Part shown: positions 41,926 to 51,862 of the stretch, piece after piece
Numbering within the stretch: position 1 is the stretch's first letter
How the letters are laid out: each line of letters begins with the position of its first letter
Assembly (NCBI RefSeq): GCF_900459175.1
Contig: NZ_UHFA01000002.1
Location: forward strand, 62,001-126,000
Direction of reading: 5' to 3'
DNA length: 64,000 nt
Source of the DNA: Streptococcus downei MFe28
GTDB taxonomy: Bacteria; Bacillota; Bacilli; Lactobacillales; Streptococcaceae
The notes under the pieces: generated by a model
What the model saw: the letters and a program-made list of their open reading frames with translations, nothing else
The model's database searches: none
Told to the model about the DNA's origin: nothing
Translations under genes and position numbers: made by a program

Positions 41926-44395
41926 GTTGAGTTTCCTCTTTTACCTCTTCTTCAACCGGGCTAGCAAGCTCTTGGGACTCATTCGCACGATCAGAAGGAG
42001 CAGACTGTTTATGGCCTTTTCTTTGTTCAGAACCAGTCTTGTGGATTGAGTGCTCTTGCCCGTCAAAATGGCCCTGATGCTTAGAATACTCTTGGTGGCC
42101 AGGGTCTTTGTCTGGCTCATGTTTGTCTTGCTGACTGTGGTGGCCATCAGACCTATGCTGACCTTGGTGATCTTGCTGGCTCTTGGGTTGAAACTGCTTG
42201 TGCGAAGTATGATGTTTATCGGATTTAGAATGGCTACCAGGCTTGTGCGATCCCTTATGAGAATGGTGAGACTGCTCCTGCTCTTTATAGCCTTCAGGCT
42301 TTGCGAGAAGAGCCTTGATCGAGGCATTGACCCGACCCTTGTCGTCAATCTTAAGAACCTTGACAGCGACTTTATCACCAAGCTTGACCACATCTTCTAC
42401 CCGATTGGTCCGCTCCCAGGCTAATTCTGAAATGTGCACCAGGGCATCGGTCTTGTCAAAGAGATTGACAAAGGCGCCAAAGCTTTCGATACGAACAACC
42501 TCTGCCTCTGGGTAAACCTCACCGATCTTGGCTTCACGCACCAGATTGGCAATAATTTCCTTGGCTCGGTCGATAGCATCTTGGTCAGGCGAGTAAATTT
42601 GTACATTACCTTCTTCGTCAATATCAATTTTGACGCCCGTCTCTTCGATAATTTTATCAATGGTTTCGCCACCCTTACCGATAACCACCTTGATTTTGTC
42701 AAGAGCAATCTTGATGGTATCAATCTTAGGCGCAGTTGGGGCCAATTCAGGCCGAGGAGCAGGGATGGTCTGCTCAATCAGGTCAAGAATTTCATAGCGA
42801 GCCTTTTTAGCCTGAGCCAGGGCCTCTTTGAGAATCTCTGGGGTAATCCCTGAAATTTTAATATCCATCTGCAGGGCAGTAATCCCTTGACGGGTACCAG
42901 CCACTTTGAAGTCCATATCACCGAAGTGATCCTCCAGGCCTTGAATATCGGTCAGGATGGTATAGTTGCTACCATCGGAAATCAGACCCATGGCAATGCC
43001 GGCTACTGGTGCCTTGATGGGTACCCCCCCAGCCATCAGGGCTAGGGTCCCAGCACAGATGGAGGCTTGCGAAGACGAACCATTGGATTCTAGCACCTCT
43101 GCCACCAGACGAATAGCATAAGGAAAGTCCTCAAAACTAGGCAGGACCTGGGCTAGAGCCCGCTCGCCCAAGGCACCGTGGCCAATTTCCCGACGGCCAG
43201 GAGCACCGTAACGACCTGTTTCTCCAACAGAATACTGGGGAAAATTATAGTGGTGCATAAAGCGTTTGCGATACTCTGGATCCAGACCATCGACAATCTT
43301 ACTTTCACTCATAGGAGCCAGAGTCAAGACAGACAGAGCCTGGGTCTGGCCACGGGTAAAGAGACCTGAACCGTGCACTTGAGGAAGGAAATCCACCTCA
43401 GCCTCCAAGGGACGAATCTCATCGACCTGGCGACCATCTGGGCGAATCTTGTCCTCGGTAATGAGGCGACGAACTTCGGCATGCTCCATTTCTTCCAAGC
43501 TTTCGGAAACATCTCGCAGAATGCGTTCGAGCTCTTCATCATCAGCGTAACGCTCCTCATAGCTGGCCAAAACCTGATCCTTGACCGCCTGGGTTGCCTC
43601 TTCCCGAGCCAATTTTTCTTGAACCTGAACAGCCTTTTGCAGGTCACTAGTGTAGGTAGCCACAATCTCATCTCGAAGTTGGGAATCCACTTGCAGGAAC
43701 TCAACCTCTGCCTTTTCTTTACCGAGAGTGGCAACGATTTCTTCTTGGAAGGCAATCAATTCTTGAATGGCTTGGTGACCCTTGAGCAGGGCCTCTAGCA
43801 TGATATCTTCGGACAATTCCTGCGCACCAGATTCAACCATATTGATGGCATCCTTGGTGCCAGCAACTGTCAAGTCCAAGTTGGAAGCTTCCTTTTGCTG
43901 GGCTGTCGGATTGATGATAAATTCACCATCTAGATAGGCAACCTGGACCCCAGCAATGGGACCCTCAAAAGGAATGTCGGAAATGCAGAGGGCTAGCGAG
44001 CTTGCAAACATGGCAGCCATGGGAGCCGAGGCGTCTGGATCGTAGGAGAGAACCGTATTGATGACCTGAACCTCATTGCGAAAACCTTGAGCAAAGAGCG
44101 GGCGAATAGGGCGGTCAATGAGACGGGCCGTCAAGGTAGCATCGGCTGAAGGACGACCTTCACGCTTCATAAAGCCACCTGGGAATTTACCTGCTGCATA
44201 CATTTTTTCCTCGTAATTGACCTGCAGGGGAAAGAAGTCAGTTCTTGCCATCTTCTTGGACATGGTGGCTGCACAGAGGACCGTTGAATCCCCATAATGC
44301 ACGACCGCTGCACCATTTGCCTGCTTGGCAACCTGACCAATTTCAACCACTAGGGGCTTACCAGCAAAGGTCATCTGAAAGGTTTGTTTTGCCAT
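41918..44395 (-). CDS. pnp: Polynucleotide phosphorylase with long His-rich tail
   Basis: 3'-5' phosphorolytic exoribonuclease, 825 residues. Two RNase PH domains, [15 protein letters not shown] in the second, then a KH domain ([24 protein letters not shown] near 565) and an S1 domain ([19 protein letters not shown] near 635). The family usually stops near 700-740. Here about 120 more residues follow, rich in His (about 20), Lys, Gln, Ser and Asp, ending in an acidic stretch. The tail is low complexity and likely disordered; it could bind RNA or metal ions. Confidence 0.96.
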   Translation of the reverse strand: MAKQTFQMTFAGKPLVVEIGQVAKQANGAAVVHYGDSTVLCAATMSKKMARTDFFPLQVNYEEKMYAAGKFPGGFMKREGRPSADATLTARLIDRPIRPLFAQGFRNEVQVINTVLSYDPDASAPMAAMFASSLALCISDIPFEGPIAGVQVAYLDGEFIINPTAQQKEASNLDLTVAGTKDAINMVESGAQELSEDIMLEALLKGHQAIQELIAFQEEIVATLGKEKAEVEFLQVDSQLRDEIVATYTSDLQKAVQVQEKLAREEATQAVKDQVLASYEERYADDEELERILRDVSESLEEMEHAEVRRLITEDKIRPDGRQVDEIRPLEAEVDFLPQVHGSGLFTRGQTQALSVLTLAPMSESKIVDGLDPEYRKRFMHHYNFPQYSVGETGRYGAPGRREIGHGALGERALAQVLPSFEDFPYAIRLVAEVLESNGSSSQASICAGTLALMAGGVPIKAPVAGIAMGLISDGSNYTILTDIQGLEDHFGDMDFKVAGTRQGITALQMDIKISGITPEILKEALAQAKKARYEILDLIEQTIPAPRPELAPTAPKIDTIKIALDKIKVVIGKGGETIDKIIEETGVKIDIDEEGNVQIYSPDQDAIDRAKEIIANLVREAKIGEVYPEAEVVRIESFGAFVNLFDKTDALVHISELAWERTNRVEDVVKLGDKVAVKVLKIDDKGRVNASIKALLAKPEGYKEQEQSHHSHKGSHKPGSHSKSDKHHTSHKQFQPKSQQDHQGQHRSDGHHSQQDKHEPDKDPGHQEYSKHQGHFDGQEHSIHKTGSEQRKGHKQSAPSDRANESQELASPVEEEVKEETQHE

Positions 44396-44766
44396 GTATC
44401 TACCTCATCGTCTCAGACCTGCAGGTGCCTTCTTCTGATTTCAAGGCCAAACACCCACCAATCCTTAACTCTTTTTTCTATAATTGATACCCGTTTTTTA
44501 CAAAATTAAATAAAGAAAGAGCGGGCCAGAAAATCGCCTACTTCAAGCCCTCTAGAACCTCTTGACTTAATTTTGTACAAAGTCATGGTATCGTTTATAT
44601 TCTACCATAAAAGAGCACTAATGATAAGGGGGAGAGAACGCTTCTCATCATTCTCTATCATTCGAAAGTGGTTTTAGTTAGGTCAAAGGAGAAAAAGTCC
44701 CCAACTCACTCAAAAATGGACTGAGGTAAAAAAGATAACAAAAAAGCTCTGAAAACCTTTCGGAAC
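44396..44766. other. Spacer upstream of pnp
   Basis: About 370 bp with no credible gene. Short dyads such as ATGATAAG...CTTCTCAT at 44620-44648 are visible. I see no strong pnp promoter. Confidence 0.4.
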
Positions 44767-45099
44767 TTAAACTCGATTCAACATCCTTGCTAAAGCTAGC
44801 AAGGTTAGGCCAAAGATAATTAAGATGCCCAGACCAGACAGGCCTGCTTGGGTGCGCTTGGCTCTGGATAAATCTAGGGGGAGACCAAGTCCAAATATCA
44901 GAGGGCCTAAAACAAAGAAACTGTAAAAAAGGAACTCAATTTTTAGATGGAGGCAATAAAAAGAGAGACCAAAAACGAGAGCACCGAGCCAGCTAAGCCA
45001 GAGCAATTTTCGGTGGCTGGGCGCCAGGGCTAGGCCGATAAAGATAAGACCCAGAGCCGGCATGAACAGGATAAAAATAAAGAGAAGCTGAACTAACAT
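44767..45099 (-). CDS. Small hydrophobic membrane protein, probable leaderless gene
   Basis: 110 residues from ATG 45099 (MLVQLLFIFILFMP), with about four membrane helices and short basic loops (APSHRK, SRAKRTQ). A GTG at 45117 is also in frame but its codons would be the promoter itself: TGCTATAAT ends six bases before ATG 45099. No ribosome site is present, so a leaderless message is predicted. Not recognised as a named family. Confidence 0.6.
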   Translation of the reverse strand: MLVQLLFIFILFMPALGLIFIGLALAPSHRKLLWLSWLGALVFGLSFYCLHLKIEFLFYSFFVLGPLIFGLGLPLDLSRAKRTQAGLSGLGILIIFGLTLLALARMLNRV

Positions 45100-45105
45100 G
45101 TCCCT

Positions 45106-45114
45106 ATTATAGCA
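45106..45114 (-). promoter_or_regulatory. Extended -10 promoter, predicted leaderless
   Basis: TGCTATAAT then AGGGAC then ATG (45099), read leftwards. Confidence 0.55.
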
Positions 45115-45117
45115 CAC

Positions 45118-45357
45118 GCATCCTTAGGTCAGAAAGTGCCAAGGTAGAGGCAAAAGTCATTCAGATTAAACGAGCTCAATCTATAAGATAGAAAAATGAT
45201 AGCTCAGATAGCTACTCAATACCTGACACTTCCTCCACAGGGGCGAAAAGTAAGAAGACAGTCCCCTTGTTCTGGCTAGATTTTGAACTAGATAAAAGTA
45301 AAGAAGAGCGATAGCCCAGGCAATAATTTTGGTTGCCAAAGCCGCCTCAGGGACGCA
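45118..45357. other. Spacer with a possible gene remnant
   Basis: No intact gene. On the minus strand at about 45270-45350 a frame reads IIAWAIALLYFYL, resembling LLAGAIALFYLYF encoded opposite the serS 3' flank (20880-20960). This suggests remnants of a small membrane-protein family. Confidence 0.3.
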
Positions 45358-45393
45358 AAAAAGGAACTCAAGAAAATTCTGAGTTCCTTTTTA
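45358..45393 (-). terminator. Terminator of adhE
   Basis: Read leftwards: AAAAAGGAACTCA/TGAGTTCCTTTTTT stem with T-run. Confidence 0.85.
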
Positions 45394-45415
45394 TTTTCTG
45401 CTTCTTGAGATCACC

Positions 45416-48085
45416 TTAGAATTGGTCAATCAAGAGTTGTTTCATATCTTCGATGTATGGTTGACGTGGGTTGGCTGGGGTACATTGGTCATCGTAGGCC
45501 AGGCTTGCCAAGCGGTCGACTGCTGCTTCAAAGGCCTTCTTGGTAACACCGTTTGCAGACAACTTAGGTTCAACATCAACAGCATGCATGAGTTTGTCAA
45601 TCTTTTGGCAGAGGGCTTCGACCAATTCTTTATCGGTCTTACCTTTGAGGCCAAGGGCACGGGCAATGTCAGCGTAGTCGCGTTGAGCACGATATTCTTC
45701 GTAACGTGGGTAAACAGAGCGTTTAACATTACCAGTTACACCATTATAGCGGATAACGTGTTGCATTGCGATTGAGATGGCAAGTCCATGTGGCAGACCA
45801 AATTCACCACCGGTCTTGTGGGCCAGAGAGTGGTTGATACCTAGGAAGGAATTTGAGAAGGCCATACCAGCAAGGGTTGCGGCATAGTGCATATTTTCTC
45901 GAGCTTGTTCCCCTTGGAGGGTTGGATGTTTTGGATCAAACTTGTAAGATTCTTCCAAGTTTTCCATAACCAACTTAATTGCTTGCAGGGACCATGGGCG
46001 AGTCAGGTCAGATGCCATGACAGAAACGTAAGATTCAAGAGCATGAGACAGGGTGTCCAGACCAGAGAGAGCGACAGTGCGTTTTGGCACGGTCATAACA
46101 AATTCTGGGTCAACAATTGCCACTTGAGGGGTCAATTCATAGTCGGTCAATGGGTATTTGACATGGGTATTATCATCAGTGATAACCGCATAAGGGGTAA
46201 CTTCTGAACCAGTACCAGAGGTCGTTGGGATACAGAAGAGACGAGTAGCATCTTGGTGTTTGAACTTAACAATCCGCTTACGAATATCAATGAATTTTTG
46301 TTGCAGACGCAAGAAGAGTTCGCTCACTTTTTCATAGCTATCAAGGAAGTCAGCTTCTTGATCCAATGAGTATTCGTAGATGTAGCGGGCAATCTTGGCC
46401 GCATCCAGAGCAGAACCACCACCAACGGCGATAACCGTATCAGGTTTGAAGTCCCGCATTTGTCGAGCGATTTCGATGGTTTGACCTAGAGTTGGGTCGG
46501 GTTTGATGGTACCGTAGATTGAAGTTTCAACCTTTTGATCCCGCAGGGCCAATTGGCCAAGAACGGTATCAACAAAGCCGAATTGCACCATACCTGGGTC
46601 GGCAACGATGAGAGCTCGAGTCATTTCTTCGGTCTCATCTTGCAGGTAAGAAATAGCATTCTTTTCGTAGTAAGTTTTTTCTGGAAGGCGAATCCATTGA
46701 GGACGGTTACGACGTTTAGCCACGGTCTTAATGTTCAAGAGATCGCCAGTTGATAGATTGTGTGACAATGAATTTTTCCCCCATGATCCTGTTCCGAGTG
46801 TCAAGCTAGCTTTCAGAGCATCGGTATAGATGTCACCGATACCACCGACTGAGTCAGGTTGGTTAACCAAAATCCGAGAAGATTTGAGGCGGTCACCATA
46901 TTCTTTGAGGAAGGGATCAGCTTGGGAACCAATTTGGATGGCACAGTTGTGGCCAGCCCCTTGATAATCGAGCAGGGCTTCAACGATTTGAATACCATCT
47001 TCACGGTCCTTAGCCTTATAGACAGAAAGCAGTGGAGACAATTTTTCAGAAGACAATTTTTCGCCGATTTTCTTCTTGTCCAATTCGAACAGGAGGACAT
47101 CTTTTCCTTCTGGCAAATCAACACCAGCATGTTGGCAAATCCACTGAGCTGACATACCAGCTACGGGACCATTAACGCCGTGATTGTCATTAAAGACGAA
47201 GTCTTCAAATTTCTTATAATCTTTCTTAGGAACGAGGTAGGCACCTTTTTCTTGCATCTTAGCCAACCATTCCTTGTAGATTGGTGCTTCAACAACTGCT
47301 GAGTTTTCAGTCGCACAAATCATACCATTATCGAAACGTTTAGAAAGAAGCAGGTCTTCAACCGCACGGTTGAGGTGGGCCGTCGCATCAACATAAACCG
47401 CACCATTACCAGCGCCAACCCCCATTGATGGGTTACCAGATTTGAGGGCTGCATTAACCATACCAGGTCCACCAGTTGCCAAGATAGAAGCAATCTTCTT
47501 GTTAGAAATCAAGGCATTGGTATTAGGAATGGATGGCTTTTCAATCCATTGGATACAGTTTTCAGGAGCTCCAGCAGCTAGGGCTGCATCATAGAGAATT
47601 TGTGCCGCATGGGCTGAACATTTTTGAGCTGCCGGGTGGAAGGCAAAGACGATGGTATTACGAGTTTTAAGGGCTACCAAAATCTTGAACATGGTTGTTG
47701 ATGTTGGGTTGGTAGTTGGCACAATCCCTGCCAAGACACCGAGTGGAGCAGCAATTTGAATACCACCAGAAATCTTATCTTCACCGATAACACCAACAGT
47801 TTTTTCGTTCTTGATAGATTCAAAAACATTTTCGGTTGCGAAGTGATTCTTGGTATCCTTATCTTCTACCACACCACGTCCAGTTTCTTCATGGGCTTCC
47901 TTAGCTAATTGCAAGGAATTTTCAGAACCAGCCAAGGCCATGGCTGCAACGATTTTATCCACTTGCTCTTGCGTGTAGGTCGCAAAGATTTTTTCTGCTT
48001 CGACAGCCTTGTCTACAAGTTGAGCAGTATATTTCCGAGCTTCTTCTTCAACATTAGGCTCTACTACTTTTGCTTCTTTTGCCAT
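45416..48085 (-). CDS. adhE: Bifunctional acetaldehyde-CoA/alcohol dehydrogenase
   Basis: Converts acetyl-CoA to ethanol using two NADH; 889 residues forming spirosome filaments in the family. The start at 48085 (MAKEAKVVEP) has GGAGG upstream. The aldehyde dehydrogenase half has catalytic Cys in GMICATENSAVV near 260. The iron-dependent alcohol dehydrogenase half has GGGSALDAAKIARY near 560, LSGLDTLSHALESY near 670 and NHSLAHKTGGEFGLPHG near 745, supplying metal ligands. Two Rex sites flank the promoter, so it is expected to rise when NADH is high. Confidence 0.97.
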   Translation of the reverse strand: MAKEAKVVEPNVEEEARKYTAQLVDKAVEAEKIFATYTQEQVDKIVAAMALAGSENSLQLAKEAHEETGRGVVEDKDTKNHFATENVFESIKNEKTVGVIGEDKISGGIQIAAPLGVLAGIVPTTNPTSTTMFKILVALKTRNTIVFAFHPAAQKCSAHAAQILYDAALAAGAPENCIQWIEKPSIPNTNALISNKKIASILATGGPGMVNAALKSGNPSMGVGAGNGAVYVDATAHLNRAVEDLLLSKRFDNGMICATENSAVVEAPIYKEWLAKMQEKGAYLVPKKDYKKFEDFVFNDNHGVNGPVAGMSAQWICQHAGVDLPEGKDVLLFELDKKKIGEKLSSEKLSPLLSVYKAKDREDGIQIVEALLDYQGAGHNCAIQIGSQADPFLKEYGDRLKSSRILVNQPDSVGGIGDIYTDALKASLTLGTGSWGKNSLSHNLSTGDLLNIKTVAKRRNRPQWIRLPEKTYYEKNAISYLQDETEEMTRALIVADPGMVQFGFVDTVLGQLALRDQKVETSIYGTIKPDPTLGQTIEIARQMRDFKPDTVIAVGGGSALDAAKIARYIYEYSLDQEADFLDSYEKVSELFLRLQQKFIDIRKRIVKFKHQDATRLFCIPTTSGTGSEVTPYAVITDDNTHVKYPLTDYELTPQVAIVDPEFVMTVPKRTVALSGLDTLSHALESYVSVMASDLTRPWSLQAIKLVMENLEESYKFDPKHPTLQGEQARENMHYAATLAGMAFSNSFLGINHSLAHKTGGEFGLPHGLAISIAMQHVIRYNGVTGNVKRSVYPRYEEYRAQRDYADIARALGLKGKTDKELVEALCQKIDKLMHAVDVEPKLSANGVTKKAFEAAVDRLASLAYDDQCTPANPRQPYIEDMKQLLIDQF

Positions 48086-48166
48086 TAAATTATCCTCCAA
48101 TAGGGTCTTTAAAAATTTTCTGATTTAAGAAGGCCATCACAGCTAAAATTCTGTGGAATTTTCAGT

Positions 48167-48240
48167 TTGTGATTTTCTTCACGTTTATATTGTAACCCTT
48201 TTCAAAATAATGTCAAGTATTTATTGTGATTTTCTTCACG
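48167..48240 (-). promoter_or_regulatory. adhE promoter between two Rex boxes
   Basis: TTGACA (48216-48211), 16 bases, TACAAT (48194-48189), read leftwards. Two 17-bp copies of TTGTGATTTTCTTCACG, at 48167-48183 (just after the start site) and 48224-48240 (just before -35), match the Rex pattern TTGTGAnnnnnnTCACAA. Confidence 0.85.
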
Positions 48241-48382
48241 ATTTTATTGATAACCTGACTTCTCCTTTTAAGAAAGTCCATAAAAAACCGCAAAAACTAG
48301 ATAACTGGACTATTTTTCAACCTCAATGAGCCGTAAAAAAATAGATCCAGCCTGTGGCTAGATCTACTATTTTGCTTTTGAG

Positions 48383-48427
48383 CTAAAAAGATAAGGCATC
48401 AAAAATTAGGATTTTGGATGCCTTTTT
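48383..48427 (-). terminator. Terminator of rpsO
   Basis: Read leftwards: AAAAAGGCATCC...GATGCC hairpin then TTATCTTTTT. Confidence 0.75.
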
Positions 48428-48448
48428 CTTTACATTACTGCCAACCGA

Positions 48449-48718
48449 TTAGCGACGGAGTCCAAGAGATTGGATCAAATCGCGGTAGCGGTTAACATCG
48501 GTACGACGGAGGTAAGCCAAGAGGTTACGACGGTGACCGATTTTTTTCATCAAACCACGGTAAGTAGCGTGGTCTTTTTTGTGCTGTTGGATGTGCTCAT
48601 TGAGGTGGTTGATTTCCCAAGTCAAGACTGCAACTTGAACTTCAACTGAACCTGTGTCACCTTCGTGGCGAGCGTATTGAGCGATAATTTCATTTTTTTT
48701 CTCTTTTGAGATTGCCAT
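48449..48718 (-). CDS. rpsO: 30S ribosomal protein S15
   Basis: Binds 16S rRNA in the platform of the small subunit; 89 residues, standard length. [20 protein letters not shown] near 18-36 and [25 protein letters not shown] near 45-70. Strong AAAGGAGAA ribosome site. In many streptococci rpsO lies next to pnp; here adhE and two spacers lie between them. Confidence 0.98.
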   Translation of the reverse strand: MAISKEKKNEIIAQYARHEGDTGSVEVQVAVLTWEINHLNEHIQQHKKDHATYRGLMKKIGHRRNLLAYLRRTDVNRYRDLIQSLGLRR

Positions 48719-48876
48719 AGTTTTTCTCCTTTTATTGCTTCATCCGAGTGGTAGGGTTTGGCAAATCCTACAACCAAGAAGAAGTTAGTATGTCTTAGCG
48801 ACTCTTATATTCTAGCAGATGCCCTAAGCTCTGTCAAAGGATTTTCGCTAGGTTAGGATAAATTTTACTGCTTGTT

Positions 48877-49782
48877 CTACTTATCGGTAAAGGATGTGGG
48901 CCCAGTTTTCTCGCTCAGGTAATAATTCTTTCTGCCATCTGGCGACAAAAATTTCAAGACAATACTATTAGGGTCAATATCCCCACCATACCTTACTTCT
49001 AGTGAATAATAGAAATAATCCTTTCTGGTATCTTCATAGGTATCATCATATTCAAATAGATAGTGGGCGGAATAAGGATGAGGATGGTCTTTCTGGACAG
49101 TCTTCCAGCTCGTTCCCCCCTTTCCCTGATGGTCATAGTCCCCTTCATGAAGTTGATTAAATTGGTCATTCGACCAACCGATATTGGGATTTTCTTCTTC
49201 AACAACTGCTATGTCGTCAGCTCGCAAACCTCCATCGATGGCTGTCAAACGATAGCTACCAAATCCATTTTTCTTAAAGGTCAGGTAGACATTTTCCTGC
49301 CAATCATTGTTGTTGGTTTCGTAATCCAGATAAATTGTGCTATTATCCTCATCATAACTACTAGCTTCAGTAGCCTTGCCATGCTCTTTTAGCACATCCT
49401 TGAGAGTGGTTTTCTGGATTTTCAGATGCTTTACCTGCTTTATGGTCCAGTCAAACTGATAATTTTCGTCCATATACTTCTGAATATCATGAGATTCAAG
49501 ATCCGTCCAGAAAGAGGAGCTCTTTGTAGACCTCAGGGGGGAGCCCAGTTTATAGATTGGCCCAAAAAGATTGAAGAAAATATAAAGGATTATCCCTATA
49601 AAAATTAGGGAAAGCAGACACCCCTGAAAAAGTGACCAAGCAAAGTTGCTTGGCTTTCGATTTTGATTGAAGCTTTCTTGGTTCTGCTTGTCCTTAGTTG
49701 TAATGGTAGATTGTTCCCTATCTGGAGAAACCAAACCTTTTGGTCCCCTCTTATTAGTCTTTTTAGAATCTTTAGGCCACAT
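48877..49782 (-). CDS. Membrane-anchored extracytoplasmic protein, hypothetical
   Basis: 301 residues. A basic cytoplasmic head of ~45 residues rich in Lys, Gln and Asn is followed by one membrane helix (about 48-72: SLFQGCLLSLIFIGIILYIF) and a hydrophilic outer domain. TTLKDVLKEHGKATEAS and IGWSNDQFNQLHEGDYD look like two SmpA/BLIP-like repeats of the kind found in streptococcal DUF3862-type lipoproteins. No function can be named. It has no clear operon partner. Confidence 0.7.
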   Translation of the reverse strand: MWPKDSKKTNKRGPKGLVSPDREQSTITTKDKQNQESFNQNRKPSNFAWSLFQGCLLSLIFIGIILYIFFNLFGPIYKLGSPLRSTKSSSFWTDLESHDIQKYMDENYQFDWTIKQVKHLKIQKTTLKDVLKEHGKATEASSYDEDNSTIYLDYETNNNDWQENVYLTFKKNGFGSYRLTAIDGGLRADDIAVVEEENPNIGWSNDQFNQLHEGDYDHQGKGGTSWKTVQKDHPHPYSAHYLFEYDDTYEDTRKDYFYYSLEVRYGGDIDPNSIVLKFLSPDGRKNYYLSEKTGPTSFTDK

Positions 49783-49850
49783 TTTTTATTCCCCTACTCT
49801 AGTCCTTTTCATCATCCTATCAAAATAATTATCTTGTAACTAAATCTTGC

Positions 49851-49873
49851 AAAAAAGGAGCACCTCACTCCTC
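49851..49873 (-). terminator. Terminator of the MFS gene
   Basis: Read leftwards: AGGAG/CTCCT stem with TTTTTTGC directly after the MFS stop region. Confidence 0.6.
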
Positions 49874-49874
49874 T

Positions 49875-51041
49875 TTAGGTAAAATATTTCTTCAAGCTAA
49901 GAATCAGCCCCAAGCCGATACTGAGGCCACCAAGAATGGCAAAGGCTGAGGCAGGTTCACTAGCAAAGAAGCCAAAGAAGCGCAGGACTAAAGGAGCGCA
50001 GGCGCCACCGAGATTACAGCCCAGAAGAACTAGGGTAGTGGCTGTGTGTAGCTGGCGTTTGTGAATGGTTTCAGAAATGAGATTGAAGACATAGGTGACC
50101 CCCAGACTATAGACAAAACCAGTTAAGAGGGCACCAATCCCTAAAACTAGCAGGCTATGAGCCAGCCACATGACTAAGAGTCCAGCACCTAGAACCAGGA
50201 CCACTAGACTCATGAGCGAACGACCAAAAATCTCGACCAGACTGCTAAAGAAGGTGCCAGATAGAATTCCCATCAGCATCATCAGGCTGAGGATGAAACT
50301 GGCCTGTTGAGCCGTTCCTAGACCAAATTGGGTTACAACCACTGGTATTCGCAAGGTGTTGGCAGAATTTATGAGGATGACAAAACCGGCATAGAGAGCT
50401 AAGGAGAGAATATAGAGTAGGCGACGGCTAGTCAGAGGCTCTGGCTTAGCTTGTTTTTTCAGGGGTTGCTCCTGAACCTGAACTTTCTTAGGAACTTGGG
50501 GAACAAAGAGCAAATAGAGAGCCAGAATAGCCAAGCCCAGGCCATAAATAAGAAAGGTCGCCGACCAAGAAATTGTCAACAATTGACCAGCGATAAAAGT
50601 CAGAAAGGCCGAACCTAGAACCTCTGCTGACCCCCGCAGGCCTAGCATTTTAATACGTTCACGACCTGTAAAAAATTGACTAATAATGCTAATAGCTCTG
50701 GCATTAATCAGACCAATTCCTAGGCCTAGAATCAGACGAGAGACAAAGACCAAGCTATAGGTCTGATTGACCAAGGGAAAGAAACCACCAAAGGAAAGCA
50801 GACAAAGGCCACTGACAATAATCAGGCGTTCTGAAAAGACACGACTGAGCCAAGGGGTCAGCAAGAGAACCCCAATAATAGCAAAGGAGGGCAGGGAAAC
50901 CAAAAGTTCCACCCAATCAGAACTGATGCCCTGCCGACCATAGTAAATAATCATCTCTGGCAAAGCCGGTGAAATGGCATAGGTTGAAACCAGCATCAGG
51001 GACAAGGCCAAGAGACTGATTTTTTCCATCAAAATTTTCAT
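49875..51041 (-). CDS. MFS transporter
   Basis: A 388-residue 12-helix major-facilitator protein. The first half has LPEMIIYYGRQG and RLILGLGIGLINARAISIIS (motif C-like); the loop between helices 6 and 7 is Lys/Gln/Pro-rich (KKVQVQEQPLKKQAKPE). The start at 51041 has AAGGAAG. Divergent from a Crp/Fnr-type regulator 89 bases away, which probably controls it. Substrate is unknown; the size and sequence suggest a drug or small-metabolite exporter. Confidence 0.85.
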   Translation of the reverse strand: MKILMEKISLLALSLMLVSTYAISPALPEMIIYYGRQGISSDWVELLVSLPSFAIIGVLLLTPWLSRVFSERLIIVSGLCLLSFGGFFPLVNQTYSLVFVSRLILGLGIGLINARAISIISQFFTGRERIKMLGLRGSAEVLGSAFLTFIAGQLLTISWSATFLIYGLGLAILALYLLFVPQVPKKVQVQEQPLKKQAKPEPLTSRRLLYILSLALYAGFVILINSANTLRIPVVVTQFGLGTAQQASFILSLMMLMGILSGTFFSSLVEIFGRSLMSLVVLVLGAGLLVMWLAHSLLVLGIGALLTGFVYSLGVTYVFNLISETIHKRQLHTATTLVLLGCNLGGACAPLVLRFFGFFASEPASAFAILGGLSIGLGLILSLKKYFT

Positions 51042-51130
51042 AATTCTTCCTTCTTGAAAAACAGTAATGATACCAGTATAATGAAAAGCAAACGAGAAAA
51101 ATAGGACATTGGTCCTAAAATGAGGTGGCG

Positions 51131-51784
51131 ATGACGAAAAAGGCCCTAGAGTATTATTTAAACAAGTATCGACTGGACACGATTTTCCCTCAACCCTATA
51201 TCAAACAACTCCAGCTCATGACCTATGATAAGGGGCAGGCCATCTGTCAACAAGGACAAGTTCTAGAGCATCTCTTTTATTTTATTGAGGGCCATATTAA
51301 GATTGTCCGCCGGCTTTTTAATGGTAAGGAGCATATCCTAGAAACCCAGAATCAGCCGACCCTAATTGGGGATATTGAGCTTATGAATGACCAGACTAGC
51401 GTGTCATCTGTCATTGCTCTTGAACCCAGCCTGATTATTCAACTGCCTCTGACCAATCGGGAAGAACTTTACCAAGATCCGCTCTTTCTCTACCAGATTG
51501 GCCGCCAATTGGCCCAAAAATTGGAGCAACAAAATATTATCTCTTCCACCAATATTTCCTATTCGGTCAAGGAGCGCTTGGCCACCTACATTCTAGCTCA
51601 GGAGACCCAAGGTGTCTTCCAGCTCCAACCCAGTGTCCTAGCTGATATTTTCGGGACTTCTTACCGCCACCTGAGTCGAGTGGCCAAGCAGTTACAGGAT
51701 CAGAATATTATTGAAAAAATAGCTTTTAAGACTTACAAAATCGTCAACCGAGCCCAACTGGAAAAAACTAAGATTGAAGACTAG
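51131..51784 (+). CDS. Crp/Fnr-family transcriptional regulator
   Basis: 217 residues. A cyclic-nucleotide-binding-type beta-barrel (about 20-130: KGQAICQQGQVLEHLFYFIEG) is followed by a long dimer helix and a C-terminal HTH (LQPSVLADIFGTSYRHLSRVAKQL). The four N-terminal Fnr cysteines are absent, so no iron-sulphur sensing is expected. ATG at 51131 with GAGG five bases before it is preferred over GTG 51125. Likely target: the divergent MFS gene. Confidence 0.85.
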   Translation: MTKKALEYYLNKYRLDTIFPQPYIKQLQLMTYDKGQAICQQGQVLEHLFYFIEGHIKIVRRLFNGKEHILETQNQPTLIGDIELMNDQTSVSSVIALEPSLIIQLPLTNREELYQDPLFLYQIGRQLAQKLEQQNIISSTNISYSVKERLATYILAQETQGVFQLQPSVLADIFGTSYRHLSRVAKQLQDQNIIEKIAFKTYKIVNRAQLEKTKIED

Positions 51785-51862
51785 GGGGCCGGCCTTTCAT
51801 TCTCCTTGCTTTCATGCTATACTGAATTCAAGCATAATTTCTACAATTAAAGAGGTTTCACC

